From: Treponema sp.
GTDB taxonomy: Bacteria > Spirochaetota > Spirochaetia > Treponematales > Treponemataceae
Reading direction: 5' to 3'
Length of the DNA: 64,000 nucleotides
NCBI GenBank assembly: GCA_024682655.1
Contig: JAIKYZ010000037.1
Location: 1 to 64,000 of the forward strand
Numbering within the stretch: position 1 is the first letter of the stretch; each line of letters begins with the position of its first letter. Positions 1 to 9,204 of the stretch are shown piece after piece. A model generated the notes under the pieces. The model had not been told where the DNA came from. It did not search any database and saw nothing but the letters and a program-made list of their open reading frames with translations. The position numbers and the translations under genes are program-made.

Positions 1-290
1 GGTGCACCTTCAACCAAAGCTTTAGCTTCACCAAGTCCGAGACCTGTGATTTCACGTACTGCTTTGATAACAGGGATTTTTTTAGCTGCATCGAATGATT
101 CGAGTGTAACTGTGAATTCTGTCTGTTCTTCAGCACCACCAGCTGCACCAGCTGCTGCAGGACCTGCTGCCACTGCTACTGCTGCTGTTACGCCGAATTT
201 TTCTTCCATTGCTTTTACGAGTTCTGAAACTTCAAGAACTGACATAGATGCGATTGCATCAAGAATCTGATCATTTGTGAGAGCTGCCAT
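1..290 (-). CDS. rplL: 50S ribosomal protein L7/L12 (partial, C-terminus beyond window start)
   Basis: Reverse complement reads ATGGCAGCTCTCACAAATGATCAGATT... ([34 protein letters not shown]), Ala-rich hinge; follows rplJ. Confidence 0.95.
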   Translation of the reverse strand, partial: MAALTNDQILDAIASMSVLEVSELVKAMEEKFGVTAAVAVAAGPAAAGAAGGAEEQTEFTVTLESFDAAKKIPVIKAVREITGLGLGEAKALVEGA

Positions 291-444
291 ATTGTCTTCT
301 CCACTATAAATAAATTATTTATTCCACTCTTTGAGTGGCTGCGGTATTTTACTCAACTGAGCTATTCCGCATTTAGTCCGGATAGTCGACAGCTATGAAG
401 CCTAACCGAACTTTTTTGTACCTAAGTACTTATACAAACTAAAA

Positions 445-960
445 CTAGTTTGCACCTTCTGCAGATTTTTTGTCTGCGTATGCCTGTAATGTAGCTGCAA
501 GTTTCTGAACTGGACCGTTCATTGCAGACATCAACATAGCATAAAGCTGTTTCTTTCCAGGAACCTTTGAATAAGCTTCGATTTTAGCCTGATCATAGAT
601 TTCATTTGCAATAGAAGCACCTTTTACTGAAAGTGCAGGTGAATCTTTTGCAAAGTCGAAAAGAACTTTTGCAACTTCGTTTGAATCTTCTTTAGCCATT
701 GCAACAACTGTTGGGCCTTTAAGATAATCAGCAACGTTTTCAACTTTCATTTCTTCGAAAGCGATACGTGCAAAGTTGTTTTTTACAACTTTAAGAACAG
801 CGTTCTTTTCACGAAGTTTGTCACGAAGAGCTGTAATCTGTTCTACAGTCAATCCGCGGTAGTCAGCAAAAATGAAGTCACTGTAATCAGCGAAAACTTT
901 TTTTGCGTTTTCAATAGCTTCTGCCTTAGCAGGCTGAATTTTCTTTGCTCTAACTGCCAT
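445..960 (-). CDS. rplJ: 50S ribosomal protein L10
   Basis: 171 aa, L10-like; position between rplA and rplL. Confidence 0.95.
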   Translation of the reverse strand: MAVRAKKIQPAKAEAIENAKKVFADYSDFIFADYRGLTVEQITALRDKLREKNAVLKVVKNNFARIAFEEMKVENVADYLKGPTVVAMAKEDSNEVAKVLFDFAKDSPALSVKGASIANEIYDQAKIEAYSKVPGKKQLYAMLMSAMNGPVQKLAATLQAYADKKSAEGAN

Positions 961-1634
961 TATTCGCCTTCCTTGTAATCAACCCATACACCTGGGCCCA
1001 TAGATGAACTTACAGATACTGACTGAATAAAGTTAGCAGCTCCAACTGGCTTTTTCTTTCCAACTTCAGAAAGAAGAGTGTTTACGTTAGCAACAACTTT
1101 ATCAGCATCCATTGAACATTTACCAACAGCGATATGTACGATACCAGCTTTATCAGCACGATATTCTGTACGACCTTTTTTAAGTTCTGCAACAGCATTT
1201 GCAACATCTGGAGTTACAGTACCAGTTTTTGGGTTAGGCATAAGACCTTTACGACCAAGAACCATACCAAGACGTCCTACATCTTTCATCATGTCAGGAG
1301 TAGCAACTGCAACATCAAAGTCTAACCAGCCACCCTTAACTTTTTCGATGTATTCTTCACCAGCGTAAGCTGCACCAGCGTCTAAAGCTTCTTTTACTTT
1401 GTCGCCCTTACAGAATACAAGAACTTTCTTTTCGCCACGGAACTGATTTGGGAAAACCAATGTATCACGAACAGTAGCATTTTTTTCAAGACGGAGTACT
1501 AAGTGAGCTTCGATTGTTTCATCGAACTTAGCAAATTTCATATCCTGAACCATTTTACAAGCTGAAGCTACATCATATTTCTTTGAAAGATCATATTTTG
1601 CAACAGCGGCGTTATATTTCTTTCCATGTTTCAT
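960..1634 (-). CDS. rplA: 50S ribosomal protein L1
   Basis: 224 aa with [22 protein letters not shown] signature. Confidence 0.97.
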   Translation of the reverse strand: MKHGKKYNAAVAKYDLSKKYDVASACKMVQDMKFAKFDETIEAHLVLRLEKNATVRDTLVFPNQFRGEKKVLVFCKGDKVKEALDAGAAYAGEEYIEKVKGGWLDFDVAVATPDMMKDVGRLGMVLGRKGLMPNPKTGTVTPDVANAVAELKKGRTEYRADKAGIVHIAVGKCSMDADKVVANVNTLLSEVGKKKPVGAANFIQSVSVSSSMGPGVWVDYKEGE

Positions 1635-1635
1635 A

Positions 1636-2067
1636 TTACTGCTCCACCTCTACACCCATACTGCGTGCAGTACCGGCAATGATTTTCTTTGCTGCTTCGA
1701 TATCGTTAGCATTGATATCTGGCATTTTTGTTTTAGCGATTTCTTCAAGATCTGCCTTAGACAAAGTAGCAACCTTGTCACGAAGAGGATTTCCTGAACC
1801 CTTATCGATTTTGCAAGCTTTTCTGATAAGAACAGCTGCTGGAGGAGTCTTAAGAATAAATGTGTAAGATTTGTCCTGGTAAACAGTAATTACAACAGGA
1901 ATGATGAGACCACGTTCCATTGTCTTTGTTCTATCATTAAATTCCTGAACAAATTTTGGAGCTGAAACGCCGTGTGGTCCAAGAGCTGGTCCAATTGGAG
2001 GAGCTGGTGTTGCTGCTCCTGCTGGACACTGTAACTTGATAACGGCAGTAACTTTTTTTGTAGCCAT
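1636..2067 (-). CDS. rplK: 50S ribosomal protein L11
   Basis: 143 aa, [14 protein letters not shown] motif. Confidence 0.97.
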   Translation of the reverse strand: MATKKVTAVIKLQCPAGAATPAPPIGPALGPHGVSAPKFVQEFNDRTKTMERGLIIPVVITVYQDKSYTFILKTPPAAVLIRKACKIDKGSGNPLRDKVATLSKADLEEIAKTKMPDINANDIEAAKKIIAGTARSMGVEVEQ

Positions 2068-2216
2068 TTTCTTTCTCCCAATATTGGTGTGTAAGTATCA
2101 TATAGATATCTTACTAACGAGATGCCTATGTCCAACGGACTTGCACCTCTCCCAAAAACAGGATTAACGATTTATGTTTGGGACATAAATCCCTGAATTT
2201 GCAAAGATCACTGAAG

Positions 2217-2774
2217 TTATGCTTTTTCTACCTGAAGGAAGCCAACTTCTACTGGAGTAGAACGTCCAAAAATCTGAACTTCTACGCTTAACTTTTCTTT
2301 TTCAAGGTTAATTTCTTTAACTGTACCTGAGAATGATGCAAATGGACCGTCAATAACTTTAACGTTATCGCCAACATTATAAGACTGATGAACACGTACA
2401 GCTTTTTCACCTTTAATTACACCTGAACGCTGTAAAATTGCTTTTGCTTCGTCATTAGAGATAGGACGAGGACGAGTGTTTGGATCTGTTCCAACAAAAC
2501 CACCACACCCCTGAACTTTTCTAAGAGCTGAACAAGTATCTTTCCAACCGATTTCAGGAAGGTCCATTTCAATTAAAACATAACCTGGAAGGAATTTATT
2601 CATACGGCTTTTCTTTTTACCGTCTTTTACTTCTACAACTTCTTCCAATGGAACTCTTACATCAGTAACTACATTTGGATCAATTTCTTTTTTATCCAAC
2701 AAGCTCTTTATAACTCGTTCTACTTTATTTTCTAAACCTGTATAAGTTTGAAGAATATACCAGCTTTTAGACAT
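2217..2774 (-). CDS. nusG: Transcription termination/antitermination protein NusG
   Basis: 185 aa, SWYILQTYTGLENKV and KOW region; nusG-rplK order. Confidence 0.96.
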   Translation of the reverse strand: MSKSWYILQTYTGLENKVERVIKSLLDKKEIDPNVVTDVRVPLEEVVEVKDGKKKSRMNKFLPGYVLIEMDLPEIGWKDTCSALRKVQGCGGFVGTDPNTRPRPISNDEAKAILQRSGVIKGEKAVRVHQSYNVGDNVKVIDGPFASFSGTVKEINLEKEKLSVEVQIFGRSTPVEVGFLQVEKA

Positions 2775-2836
2775 ACGTTATTTCCTTAATAAAAATACTA
2801 ATAACAAAACCAACCTTAACAAAAACAAACAAGAGT

Positions 2837-3019
2837 TTATTTCATTAAAAGGCGGAATAAAGAAGTGAATCCTAAATCAAGAGCTCCAAGCAAAACAGCA
2901 ATAACGATAGTTGAAATAACAACAACTTTAATTGATGCAAAAACATCTTCTTTTGTTGGCCAAACAACTCTCTTAAGTTCTGCAGCACTTTCCTTAAAAT
3001 AACGACCTACTTTACTCAT
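2837..3019 (-). CDS. secE: Preprotein translocase subunit SecE
   Basis: 60 aa, single TM, ELKRVVWPTKEDV motif; upstream of nusG. Confidence 0.93.
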   Translation of the reverse strand: MSKVGRYFKESAAELKRVVWPTKEDVFASIKVVVISTIVIAVLLGALDLGFTSLFRLLMK

Positions 3020-3098
3020 TTTTCAATTTCCCTCTATAAAGAACTTGAGAAGCAAACAGCACCCTAAAAGCCCCATCCACTTCTCACTTAAAAAAAAT

Positions 3099-3171
3099 CA
3101 GGGCAGGCAGGATTTGAACCCACGACAGGCGGTTTTGGAGACCGCTGCTCTACCAGCTGAACTACTGCCCT
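3099..3171 (-). tRNA. tRNA-Trp (CCA)
   Basis: Cloverleaf AGGGCAG...CTGCCCT on minus strand; anticodon loop CTCCAAA. Confidence 0.95.
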
Positions 3172-3250
3172 ATATATAAAATTACCAGAAAACTGATAAT
3201 TAAATATCTAATTAAATCTTAATACAACAAACTGTATTTACAACAAAAAC

Positions 3251-3427
3251 TTATTTTGCTTTTGTTTCTTTATGCATTACTGATTTACGGCAGAATGGAC
3301 AATACTTCATCTTTTCCAATTTACCAGTAATGTTTTTACGGTTCTTGTAAGTAGTATAATTCTTGCGTTTGCATTCAGTACACTGTAAAGCAATAATTTC
3401 TACCGAACCCTTCTTTTTGCTACCCAT
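3251..3427 (-). CDS. rpmG: 50S ribosomal protein L33
   Basis: 58-codon ORF read directly ([58 protein letters not shown]), between two tRNAs; not in ORF track because of length. Confidence 0.93.
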   Translation of the reverse strand: MGSKKKGSVEIIALQCTECKRKNYTTYKNRKNITGKLEKMKYCPFCRKSVMHKETKAK

Positions 3428-3472
3428 ATTTTAACTCCTGTTTAAATTTCTCAAAAGTTCAAAAGTTTCCTA

Positions 3473-3545
3473 AGCCCATGTGCAGAATCGAACTGCAGAC
3501 CTCCACATTACCGATGTGGTGCTCTACCAACTGAGCTACAGGGGC
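3473..3545 (-). tRNA. tRNA-Thr (GGT)
   Basis: Cloverleaf GCCCCTGTAGCTCAGTTGGTAGAGC...; anticodon loop TCGGTAA; T arm TGCAGTTCGATTCTGCA. Confidence 0.9.
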
Positions 3546-3709
3546 ATGCTTGCAGTCTCTACACAAAAATCATAGAAAACGTGCGTTTTATGACTATAAT
3601 TAAAGATAGAGATTTAGTCAATAAATTCACCCAAGTTTTTTGAAAATTTTATTAACAGTTTTCAATATTTAATATATTATTTTTATACTATAATTTTAAG
3701 GGGTAGACA

Positions 3710-4567
3710 ATGAATATAGACGACCTTGTTAACAATATTTTGGACTCATATAATCAATATGGGTTAATAAATAGAAGTGATGAAGAAAATTTCCCAAACC
3801 GACAAAATGTAGTTAAGATTCTACAAGATTTGGAATTTTTAATTTTCCCAGGTTTTAAATATGCAGAAGAAATCACTCCAACTAATCTACCCTACATTAC
3901 TGGATTAAAAGTAAATAGTATTATTGCCCAACTAACAAGAGAAATTCAAAAAGCATTAATTTACACCGGACAGCAGTTTAAACCTGAAGAAAAAATTCAG
4001 GATAAACATTGTTTTAAACTTGCAGAAAAAACTGCCATTGTTTTGATTAAAGAAATTCCAGAAATTCGAAGACTTATGTCGCTTGATGTAAAAGCAGGAA
4101 ATTTAGGTGATCCAGCAGCCAAAAGTGACGAAGAAATAATTTTGTCTTACCCAGGCCTTGAAGCTATTTTAGTTCATAGAATTGCTCACTTTTTGTTTAA
4201 ATGCGGAGTTCCTTTAATTCCAAGAATTATGAGTGAACACGTTCACGGAAAAACTGGAATTGATATTCACCCGGGTGCAACAATTGGAGAATCTTTCTTT
4301 ATGGACCACGGAACAGGTATTGTTATTGGAGAAACCTGTATTATTGGAAATAACGTTAAGATTTACCAGGGAGTTACTTTAGGAGCCTTAAGCGTAAAGA
4401 AAAATCTGCAGAATAAAAAACGACATCCTACAATTGAAGATAATGTAACAATTTACGCAAATGCTACTATTTTAGGTGGCGATACTATAATTGGAAAAAA
4501 TTCTATTATTGGTGGAAATACCTGGGTTACAAAATCAGTTCCTGCAGACACTGTAATTACTCAATAA
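3710..4567 (+). CDS. cysE: Serine O-acetyltransferase
   Basis: 285 aa with left-handed beta-helix hexapeptides: GIDIHPGATIGESFFMDHGTGIVIGETCIIGNNVKIYQGVTLGA. Confidence 0.93.
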   Translation: MNIDDLVNNILDSYNQYGLINRSDEENFPNRQNVVKILQDLEFLIFPGFKYAEEITPTNLPYITGLKVNSIIAQLTREIQKALIYTGQQFKPEEKIQDKHCFKLAEKTAIVLIKEIPEIRRLMSLDVKAGNLGDPAAKSDEEIILSYPGLEAILVHRIAHFLFKCGVPLIPRIMSEHVHGKTGIDIHPGATIGESFFMDHGTGIVIGETCIIGNNVKIYQGVTLGALSVKKNLQNKKRHPTIEDNVTIYANATILGGDTIIGKNSIIGGNTWVTKSVPADTVITQ

Positions 4568-4622
4568 TCTGAAAAAAAATCATAAAAAAAGTTGCCGTTT
4601 GGGAATTTTGTCGTTAAAAATA

Positions 4623-4682
4623 AAACAGAGTTCCCTGACAGTAACACTAGAAGGGAACTCTGTTCGTCCAGCATTGCTGGAC
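4623..4682. other. Two tandem perfect stem-loops in the cysE-radA intergenic region
   Basis: AACAGAGTTCCCT(4623-4635)/AGGGAACTCTGTT(4652-4664), then GTCCAGCATTGCTGGAC(4666-4682); no following T-tract. Confidence 0.6.
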
Positions 4683-4795
4683 ATCGGAGAGAGTTTATCA
4701 GCTTATTTACAAGCTTGTTTAAATATAATATAAGCACTATCACTTGTCAATATTTTTTTTATAATAGTTTTTTTTATTTTTAAAAAGGAGCGGGT

Positions 4796-6157
4796 ATGGC
4801 TAAGAAAAACGGTTCAATTTTATACAAATGCAGCAATTGTGGTTACAGTCAGGCAACCTGGCTGGGCCGTTGTCCAGAGTGCGGAGTCTGGAATTCTCTG
4901 GAAGAAATTATTATTGATAAGAACGCTTTAACACCTGCAGGAAGAGGTTCTGAACTTGCAGAAAAAGCTAAGCCTATTAAACTTGAAAGTGTAAAGGCCC
5001 AGGATAATTTAAGATTTACAACCGGGATTTCCGAGTTTGACAGAGTATTAGGCGGCGGTGCAACAAAAAGATCTGCAATACTTTTAGGTGGGGAACCGGG
5101 AATTGGTAAATCCACTCTACTTTTACAAACGGTTGCCAGCGCCTGCAAAACTTTTGCAAAAGATAAAAAAGTCCTTTATGTAAGCGGTGAAGAATCTCCC
5201 GGGCAAATTAAAGAAAGAGCCGAAAGACTTGGATTAGACTGCTCGGGTATTGAACTTTTATGCACTTCCAGATTGGAAGATTGTCTGGATGCCTTAGATT
5301 CTTTAAATCCAGTGTTAACAATTATTGATTCAATTCAAACAATTTATTCTGTGGAAGCAGGTTTAATTCCCGGTACTGTGAATCAGCTTAAATATTGTGC
5401 AAATGAATTTATTTCCTGGGTAAAAGAAAGAGATTCGGTTTTGATTATGACCGCCCATGTTACTAAAGAAGGTACAATTGCAGGACCAAAATCTCTGGAA
5501 CATATGGTAGATACCGTTATTTCTTTTGAAAAAAATAATGAAGACATAAGATTTTTACACGCCCAGAAAAACCGCTTTGGTTCTGTTGATGAACTGGGAA
5601 TATTCAATATGTCAGAAAAAGGACTTTCGCCTGTGATTGATCCAACTACCCTTTTTCTTACAAAAAGAAGCCAATCCCAACCGGCGGGAGTTGCCTGCAC
5701 ACCGGTATTTGAAGGAAGCCGGGTATTTTTAGTTGAAATCCAGGCATTAACAATTCCGGCAAAGGCTTCTATTTCAAGAATCTACAGCGAAAAAATTGAT
5801 TCTGCCCGAGTTGCAAGAATTGCAGCGGTAATTGAAAAACGTTGTGGTCTTAGTCTTAGTGACCAGGATATTTATGTAAACGTAGCCGGCGGAGTAAAAT
5901 TAAACGAAAGTTCTATTGATGCGGCCCTGGCAGCGGCAATTTATTCTGCAAGAACAGATTTAGCCCTGCCTATAAGTACAGTTGTTTTTGGAGAAGTAAG
6001 TCTTGCTGGAGAAATCAGGCCGGTAAATAAAGCAAAGCAAAGAATTAAAACCGCCCAGTCTTTAGGATTTAATTCGATTTTCTGTCCTGAAGTTGATAAA
6101 GACTCTGTAAAAGTAATCAATATTAAACAACTGGTCCAAAATGTCTTTTCAAAGTGA
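4796..6157 (+). CDS. radA: DNA repair protein RadA
   Basis: 453 aa; N-terminal CSNCGYSQATWLGRCPEC zinc finger, GGEPGIGKST Walker A, KNRFG motif. Confidence 0.97.
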   Translation: MAKKNGSILYKCSNCGYSQATWLGRCPECGVWNSLEEIIIDKNALTPAGRGSELAEKAKPIKLESVKAQDNLRFTTGISEFDRVLGGGATKRSAILLGGEPGIGKSTLLLQTVASACKTFAKDKKVLYVSGEESPGQIKERAERLGLDCSGIELLCTSRLEDCLDALDSLNPVLTIIDSIQTIYSVEAGLIPGTVNQLKYCANEFISWVKERDSVLIMTAHVTKEGTIAGPKSLEHMVDTVISFEKNNEDIRFLHAQKNRFGSVDELGIFNMSEKGLSPVIDPTTLFLTKRSQSQPAGVACTPVFEGSRVFLVEIQALTIPAKASISRIYSEKIDSARVARIAAVIEKRCGLSLSDQDIYVNVAGGVKLNESSIDAALAAAIYSARTDLALPISTVVFGEVSLAGEIRPVNKAKQRIKTAQSLGFNSIFCPEVDKDSVKVINIKQLVQNVFSK

Positions 6158-6247
6158 GTAATTTTGACACATGTCTAAAAGATAAAAGCAAAATTTCTGG
6201 GTAAAATTTTCACTTTGACTTAAAAGCATACGCCGGATTGGAATGGT

Positions 6248-6275
6248 AAAAAAATGGCCCCAGGGCCATTTTTTT
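6248..6275 (+). terminator. Rho-independent terminator downstream of radA
   Basis: AAAAAAATGGCCCCAGGGCCATTTTTTT. Confidence 0.85.
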
Positions 6276-6276
6276 A

Positions 6277-6326
6277 GTCTTGGCAGGCCAAGACCGCGGG
6301 TACCAAGCCATGCAAAGCCGGTCTTG
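6277..6326. promoter_or_regulatory. GC-rich inverted-repeat cluster upstream of the sigma-54 promoter of hsp20 (candidate enhancer/UAS)
   Basis: GTCTTGG-CAGG-CCAAGAC (6277-6294) and CAAGACCG (6289-6296)/CGGTCTTG (6319-6326). Confidence 0.45.
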
Positions 6327-6373
6327 AGTGAAATTCGTTCAAAAAAAATATATTTTTTATCTCCATCTCATAC

Positions 6374-6390
6374 TTGGCACGAAAATTGCT
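6374..6390 (+). promoter_or_regulatory. Sigma-54 (RpoN) -24/-12 promoter for hsp20
   Basis: TTGGCACGAAAATTGCT; GG-N10-GC spacing, full match to YTGGCACG-N4-TTGCW; 59 bp upstream of the ATG. Confidence 0.85.
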
Positions 6391-6448
6391 ATATATTAAG
6401 TGTAAGCTTTGGACTTACAAAATAATTCAATTTTAAGAGGTAATAACT

Positions 6449-6850
6449 ATGAACGATTTAATTAATTCTATTTTTAATGATTTGTGGGTTTCACCAACTG
6501 CTTGCGTAAAAACTTATCCTTACTCTGCACCTAAGGTTGATGTAAAAGAAAACAAAGATTCTTACACTTTGGAAATGGATCTTCCTGGACGTTCTGAAGA
6601 CGACATAGAAATTGAACTCAACAAAGATAATTTGACTATTGCTTCGAAAGAGGAAAAGAAGGCTGAAAATAAGGAAGAAAAATATATTCTGAGAGAAAGA
6701 AATTATTCTGATTTCAACAGACGTTTTACTCTTCCAGAAGATGTTGATACCGATTCAATCAAGGCTAACTTCAAAAATGGAGTTTTAATTATCAACATGA
6801 ATAAAAAGGAAATTGAAAAACCAAAGTCAATAAAAATTATTGCAGGCTAA
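6449..6850 (+). CDS. Small heat shock protein, Hsp20/alpha-crystallin family
   Basis: 133 aa; alpha-crystallin fold, YTLEMDLPGRSEDDIEIEL, GVLIINMNK. Confidence 0.93.
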   Translation: MNDLINSIFNDLWVSPTACVKTYPYSAPKVDVKENKDSYTLEMDLPGRSEDDIEIELNKDNLTIASKEEKKAENKEEKYILRERNYSDFNRRFTLPEDVDTDSIKANFKNGVLIINMNKKEIEKPKSIKIIAG

Positions 6851-6864
6851 AAACTGGAATAAAT

Positions 6865-6908
6865 AAAAAGACCCGGAGTTTAATTATTTCTAACTCCGGG
6901 CCTTTTTG
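6865..6908. terminator. Bidirectional terminator between hsp20 and convergent pgsA-like gene
   Basis: CCCGGAGTTA(6872-6881)/TAACTCCGGG(6891-6900) flanked by A and T runs. Confidence 0.85.
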
Positions 6909-6921
6909 TATTTTGTCTTAT

Positions 6922-7518
6922 TTATTCTTTTAATACTTTTCCAAAGTGGATAAGGTAATCCAGGAAGGAAATGTATGAAAGAACAACACAAAGAATAAAG
7001 AGTCCAACTGCAACGTTTTTCATAATTCCAAAACATTCTAATTGAACCTTAAAGCGAACTAAAGTTTCAAGGAAAAATCCATAAAAACCAGAAATTACAT
7101 AAACAACGGTTTTTACTTTTCCACCTTTACGAGCGGCAATTGTTGTTCCCTTTGTTACTGCAACCATTCTTAAGAAATTCATGGTCATTTCTCGGTATAA
7201 AATCAAGATAAAAATAAAGGCTGGCATATAACCACCCTCTGGTGAACAAGATCTCATAAGACAAACAAAAGTTGACATATGAACTATTACGTCCGCAAAA
7301 GGATCGAAATGTTTTCCAAAATCACTTACCTCATTATGTTTTCTAGCATAATGACCATCAAGATAATCAGTAAATTCCATAAATGCTAATAAAGGAATTC
7401 CGATACACATTGAAACTCTTGAGAAAGAGCCGCCAGTCCAGATTGGAATAAAATACAATAAAAAAAAGATTGGCGATAAAAGGACTCTTGTAAGAGTAAA
7501 TCTGTTTGATAATTTCAT
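6922..7518 (-). CDS. CDP-alcohol phosphatidyltransferase family protein (PgsA-like)
   Basis: 198 aa membrane protein with motif DYLDGHYARKHNEVSDFGKHFDPFAD (DGx2ARx8Gx3Dx3D). Confidence 0.9.
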   Translation of the reverse strand: MKLSNRFTLTRVLLSPIFFLLYFIPIWTGGSFSRVSMCIGIPLLAFMEFTDYLDGHYARKHNEVSDFGKHFDPFADVIVHMSTFVCLMRSCSPEGGYMPAFIFILILYREMTMNFLRMVAVTKGTTIAARKGGKVKTVVYVISGFYGFFLETLVRFKVQLECFGIMKNVAVGLFILCVVLSYISFLDYLIHFGKVLKE

Positions 7519-7563
7519 AATGTTATAATTATCAATAAATAATCCTTTTAAGTCAAGTTTAGA

Positions 7564-8385
7564 TTACTGATAGGTCTTAAAATCATGTACAATACTGATT
7601 GCCGACTTTGCTTCGTAATTAGGCATTTCGTTTTTAATGATTCTTAGAGCCTGTTCTACAATAGCTGGAGAATCAGAAACACCATGTAAAATTACAGTCT
7701 TGTCTTCGATTGTAGCGTGCATAAAATCAATATTAAGTTTGTATTCAAAATAAAGCTTATTAATGATTTTTTGGGCTTTAAGCATATCTTCTATGACTTT
7801 ATTTCCTTTTGCTTCCTGTTCAACAGTTACGGTTTCTTCTACAAGTCTTGCAATTAAATCTGCGGCGGCCTCTTCTGAAACAAAGCCTGTATTTATAACA
7901 GAGTGAAATAATGTGTCATCATCTACATCTACGTTGTAAAAATTTGAGTGGAAGCCTGCTCTGTTACTGTCACTTTCCTGAATTCTCTGTAAGGCCTGTT
8001 TTTTTGTCCACTTAAATTCTTCTTCCAGGCGCTTAACCCTTGTAGCTTCGTCAGCAACCAGGCGGACTGAAATATTATTTGGAACTTTCTGTAAAACTGC
8101 AAAAGCACCGCGTCCAATAATAATTACATTTTTTTCTTCTGCGGCTTCAAGAATTGCAAGCTGAACATAATATAAATATTCATCTCTGTCTTTTACAAGA
8201 GAAGCAAAAAATCCTGGTTTACGTTCATCGTAACGAGGCATTTTTGACTTAGGAAATCCTAATTCAATTATTCTTTCTTCTATTTCTTTACGAGTGATAA
8301 ATCTGTAATTTAATTTTTTAGCCAAAATCTCTGCAACTTCATCACCATGAGCTGCGACCTGTCTTGAAAGTGTGATTACTGCCAT
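7564..8385 (-). CDS. Cytidylate kinase-like family protein with C-terminal BON-like region
   Basis: 273 aa; MAVITLSRQVAAHGDEVAEILAKKLNYRFI and GRGAF typical of the cytidylate kinase-like family. Confidence 0.8.
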   Translation of the reverse strand: MAVITLSRQVAAHGDEVAEILAKKLNYRFITRKEIEERIIELGFPKSKMPRYDERKPGFFASLVKDRDEYLYYVQLAILEAAEEKNVIIIGRGAFAVLQKVPNNISVRLVADEATRVKRLEEEFKWTKKQALQRIQESDSNRAGFHSNFYNVDVDDDTLFHSVINTGFVSEEAAADLIARLVEETVTVEQEAKGNKVIEDMLKAQKIINKLYFEYKLNIDFMHATIEDKTVILHGVSDSPAIVEQALRIIKNEMPNYEAKSAISIVHDFKTYQ

Positions 8386-8524
8386 AAGTTGTCTCCTGAT
8401 TAATTGACATTAAATTATTGATAAATAATAATTATCCTAACACAATATTAAATCTCAAAGGACTTTATGTCAAAAAAAAGCTCGTTAGAATTTTATATTA
8501 ATATTATGTAAGGTAAAAAAATCT

Positions 8525-9094
8525 ATGAATAGCTATTTTACAGATAAAGATAAAAAACTGCTCTGGAAAGAAGGAGAAAGTAAAAGTCTATTAAAGACCT
8601 GCGTTTTTGAAGTTACTTCTAAACATAATACTTCTTCGACTGGAGTTTCTGGTGATTATATAATTATGAAGGCCAGAGAATGGGTGATTGTTGTTGCCAA
8701 AAAGGATGATAAATTTTTAATGGTAAAACAATTTCGTCACGGGGAAGGAAAATTGTCTATTGAATTTCCTGGTGGGGTTGTAGATTCTGGAGAAGATCCT
8801 GAAGTTGCAGCTAAAAGAGAACTGGAAGAAGAAACTGGCTGTATTGCAAAGAAAATTACAAAACTGGGCTGCGTAAATCCAAATCCGGCACTTTTTTCCA
8901 ACCATGTTCATGTTTATCTGGCTGAAGATTTAGTTGAAACTGGAGTTCAGCATTTAGACAAAGATGAATTGATAAATTACATGGAATTAACAGAAGACCA
9001 GGTAATTGAAGGTATGGGAACTGCGGAATTTCCCCATGCCCTAATGTCTATGGCAATGATGCTTTATATAAAACATCAGAGAAAATTAAAATAA
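8525..9094 (+). CDS. NUDIX hydrolase (ADP-ribose pyrophosphatase-like)
   Basis: 189 aa; Nudix box GGVVDSGEDPEVAAKRELEEETG. Confidence 0.93.
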   Translation: MNSYFTDKDKKLLWKEGESKSLLKTCVFEVTSKHNTSSTGVSGDYIIMKAREWVIVVAKKDDKFLMVKQFRHGEGKLSIEFPGGVVDSGEDPEVAAKRELEEETGCIAKKITKLGCVNPNPALFSNHVHVYLAEDLVETGVQHLDKDELINYMELTEDQVIEGMGTAEFPHALMSMAMMLYIKHQRKLK

Positions 9095-9106
9095 ATGAGG
9101 GTAGAT

Positions 9107-9170
9107 AAAAAAAGGCCCGGTAATTTTTAGCAACTTTACTGTCTGCTATTTTATTACCGGGCCTTTTATT
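9107..9170 (+). terminator. Terminator downstream of the NUDIX gene
   Basis: GGCCCGGTAA(9114-9123)/TTACCGGGCC(9154-9163) followed by TTTTATTTT. Confidence 0.8.
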
Positions 9171-9204
9171 TTAACTGAAAACTAATCCACTGGGAAAAGA
9201 TAAA

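Noticed and set aside
46-270. Plus-strand 74-aa ORF
   Set aside because: Antisense of rplL; Ala/Thr-rich translation is a by-product of the L7/L12 hinge codons
1078-1368. Plus-strand ORFs over rplA/rplK (also 1134-1325, 1583-1867)
   Set aside because: Antisense to well-supported ribosomal protein genes
4561-4783. Two overlapping short ORFs (4561-4743 minus, 4592-4783 plus)
   Set aside because: Lie over the tandem hairpins and AT-rich spacer; no SD or protein-like composition
6243-6425. 60-aa plus-strand ORF
   Set aside because: Begins in the radA terminator and spans the hsp20 promoter region; not protein-like
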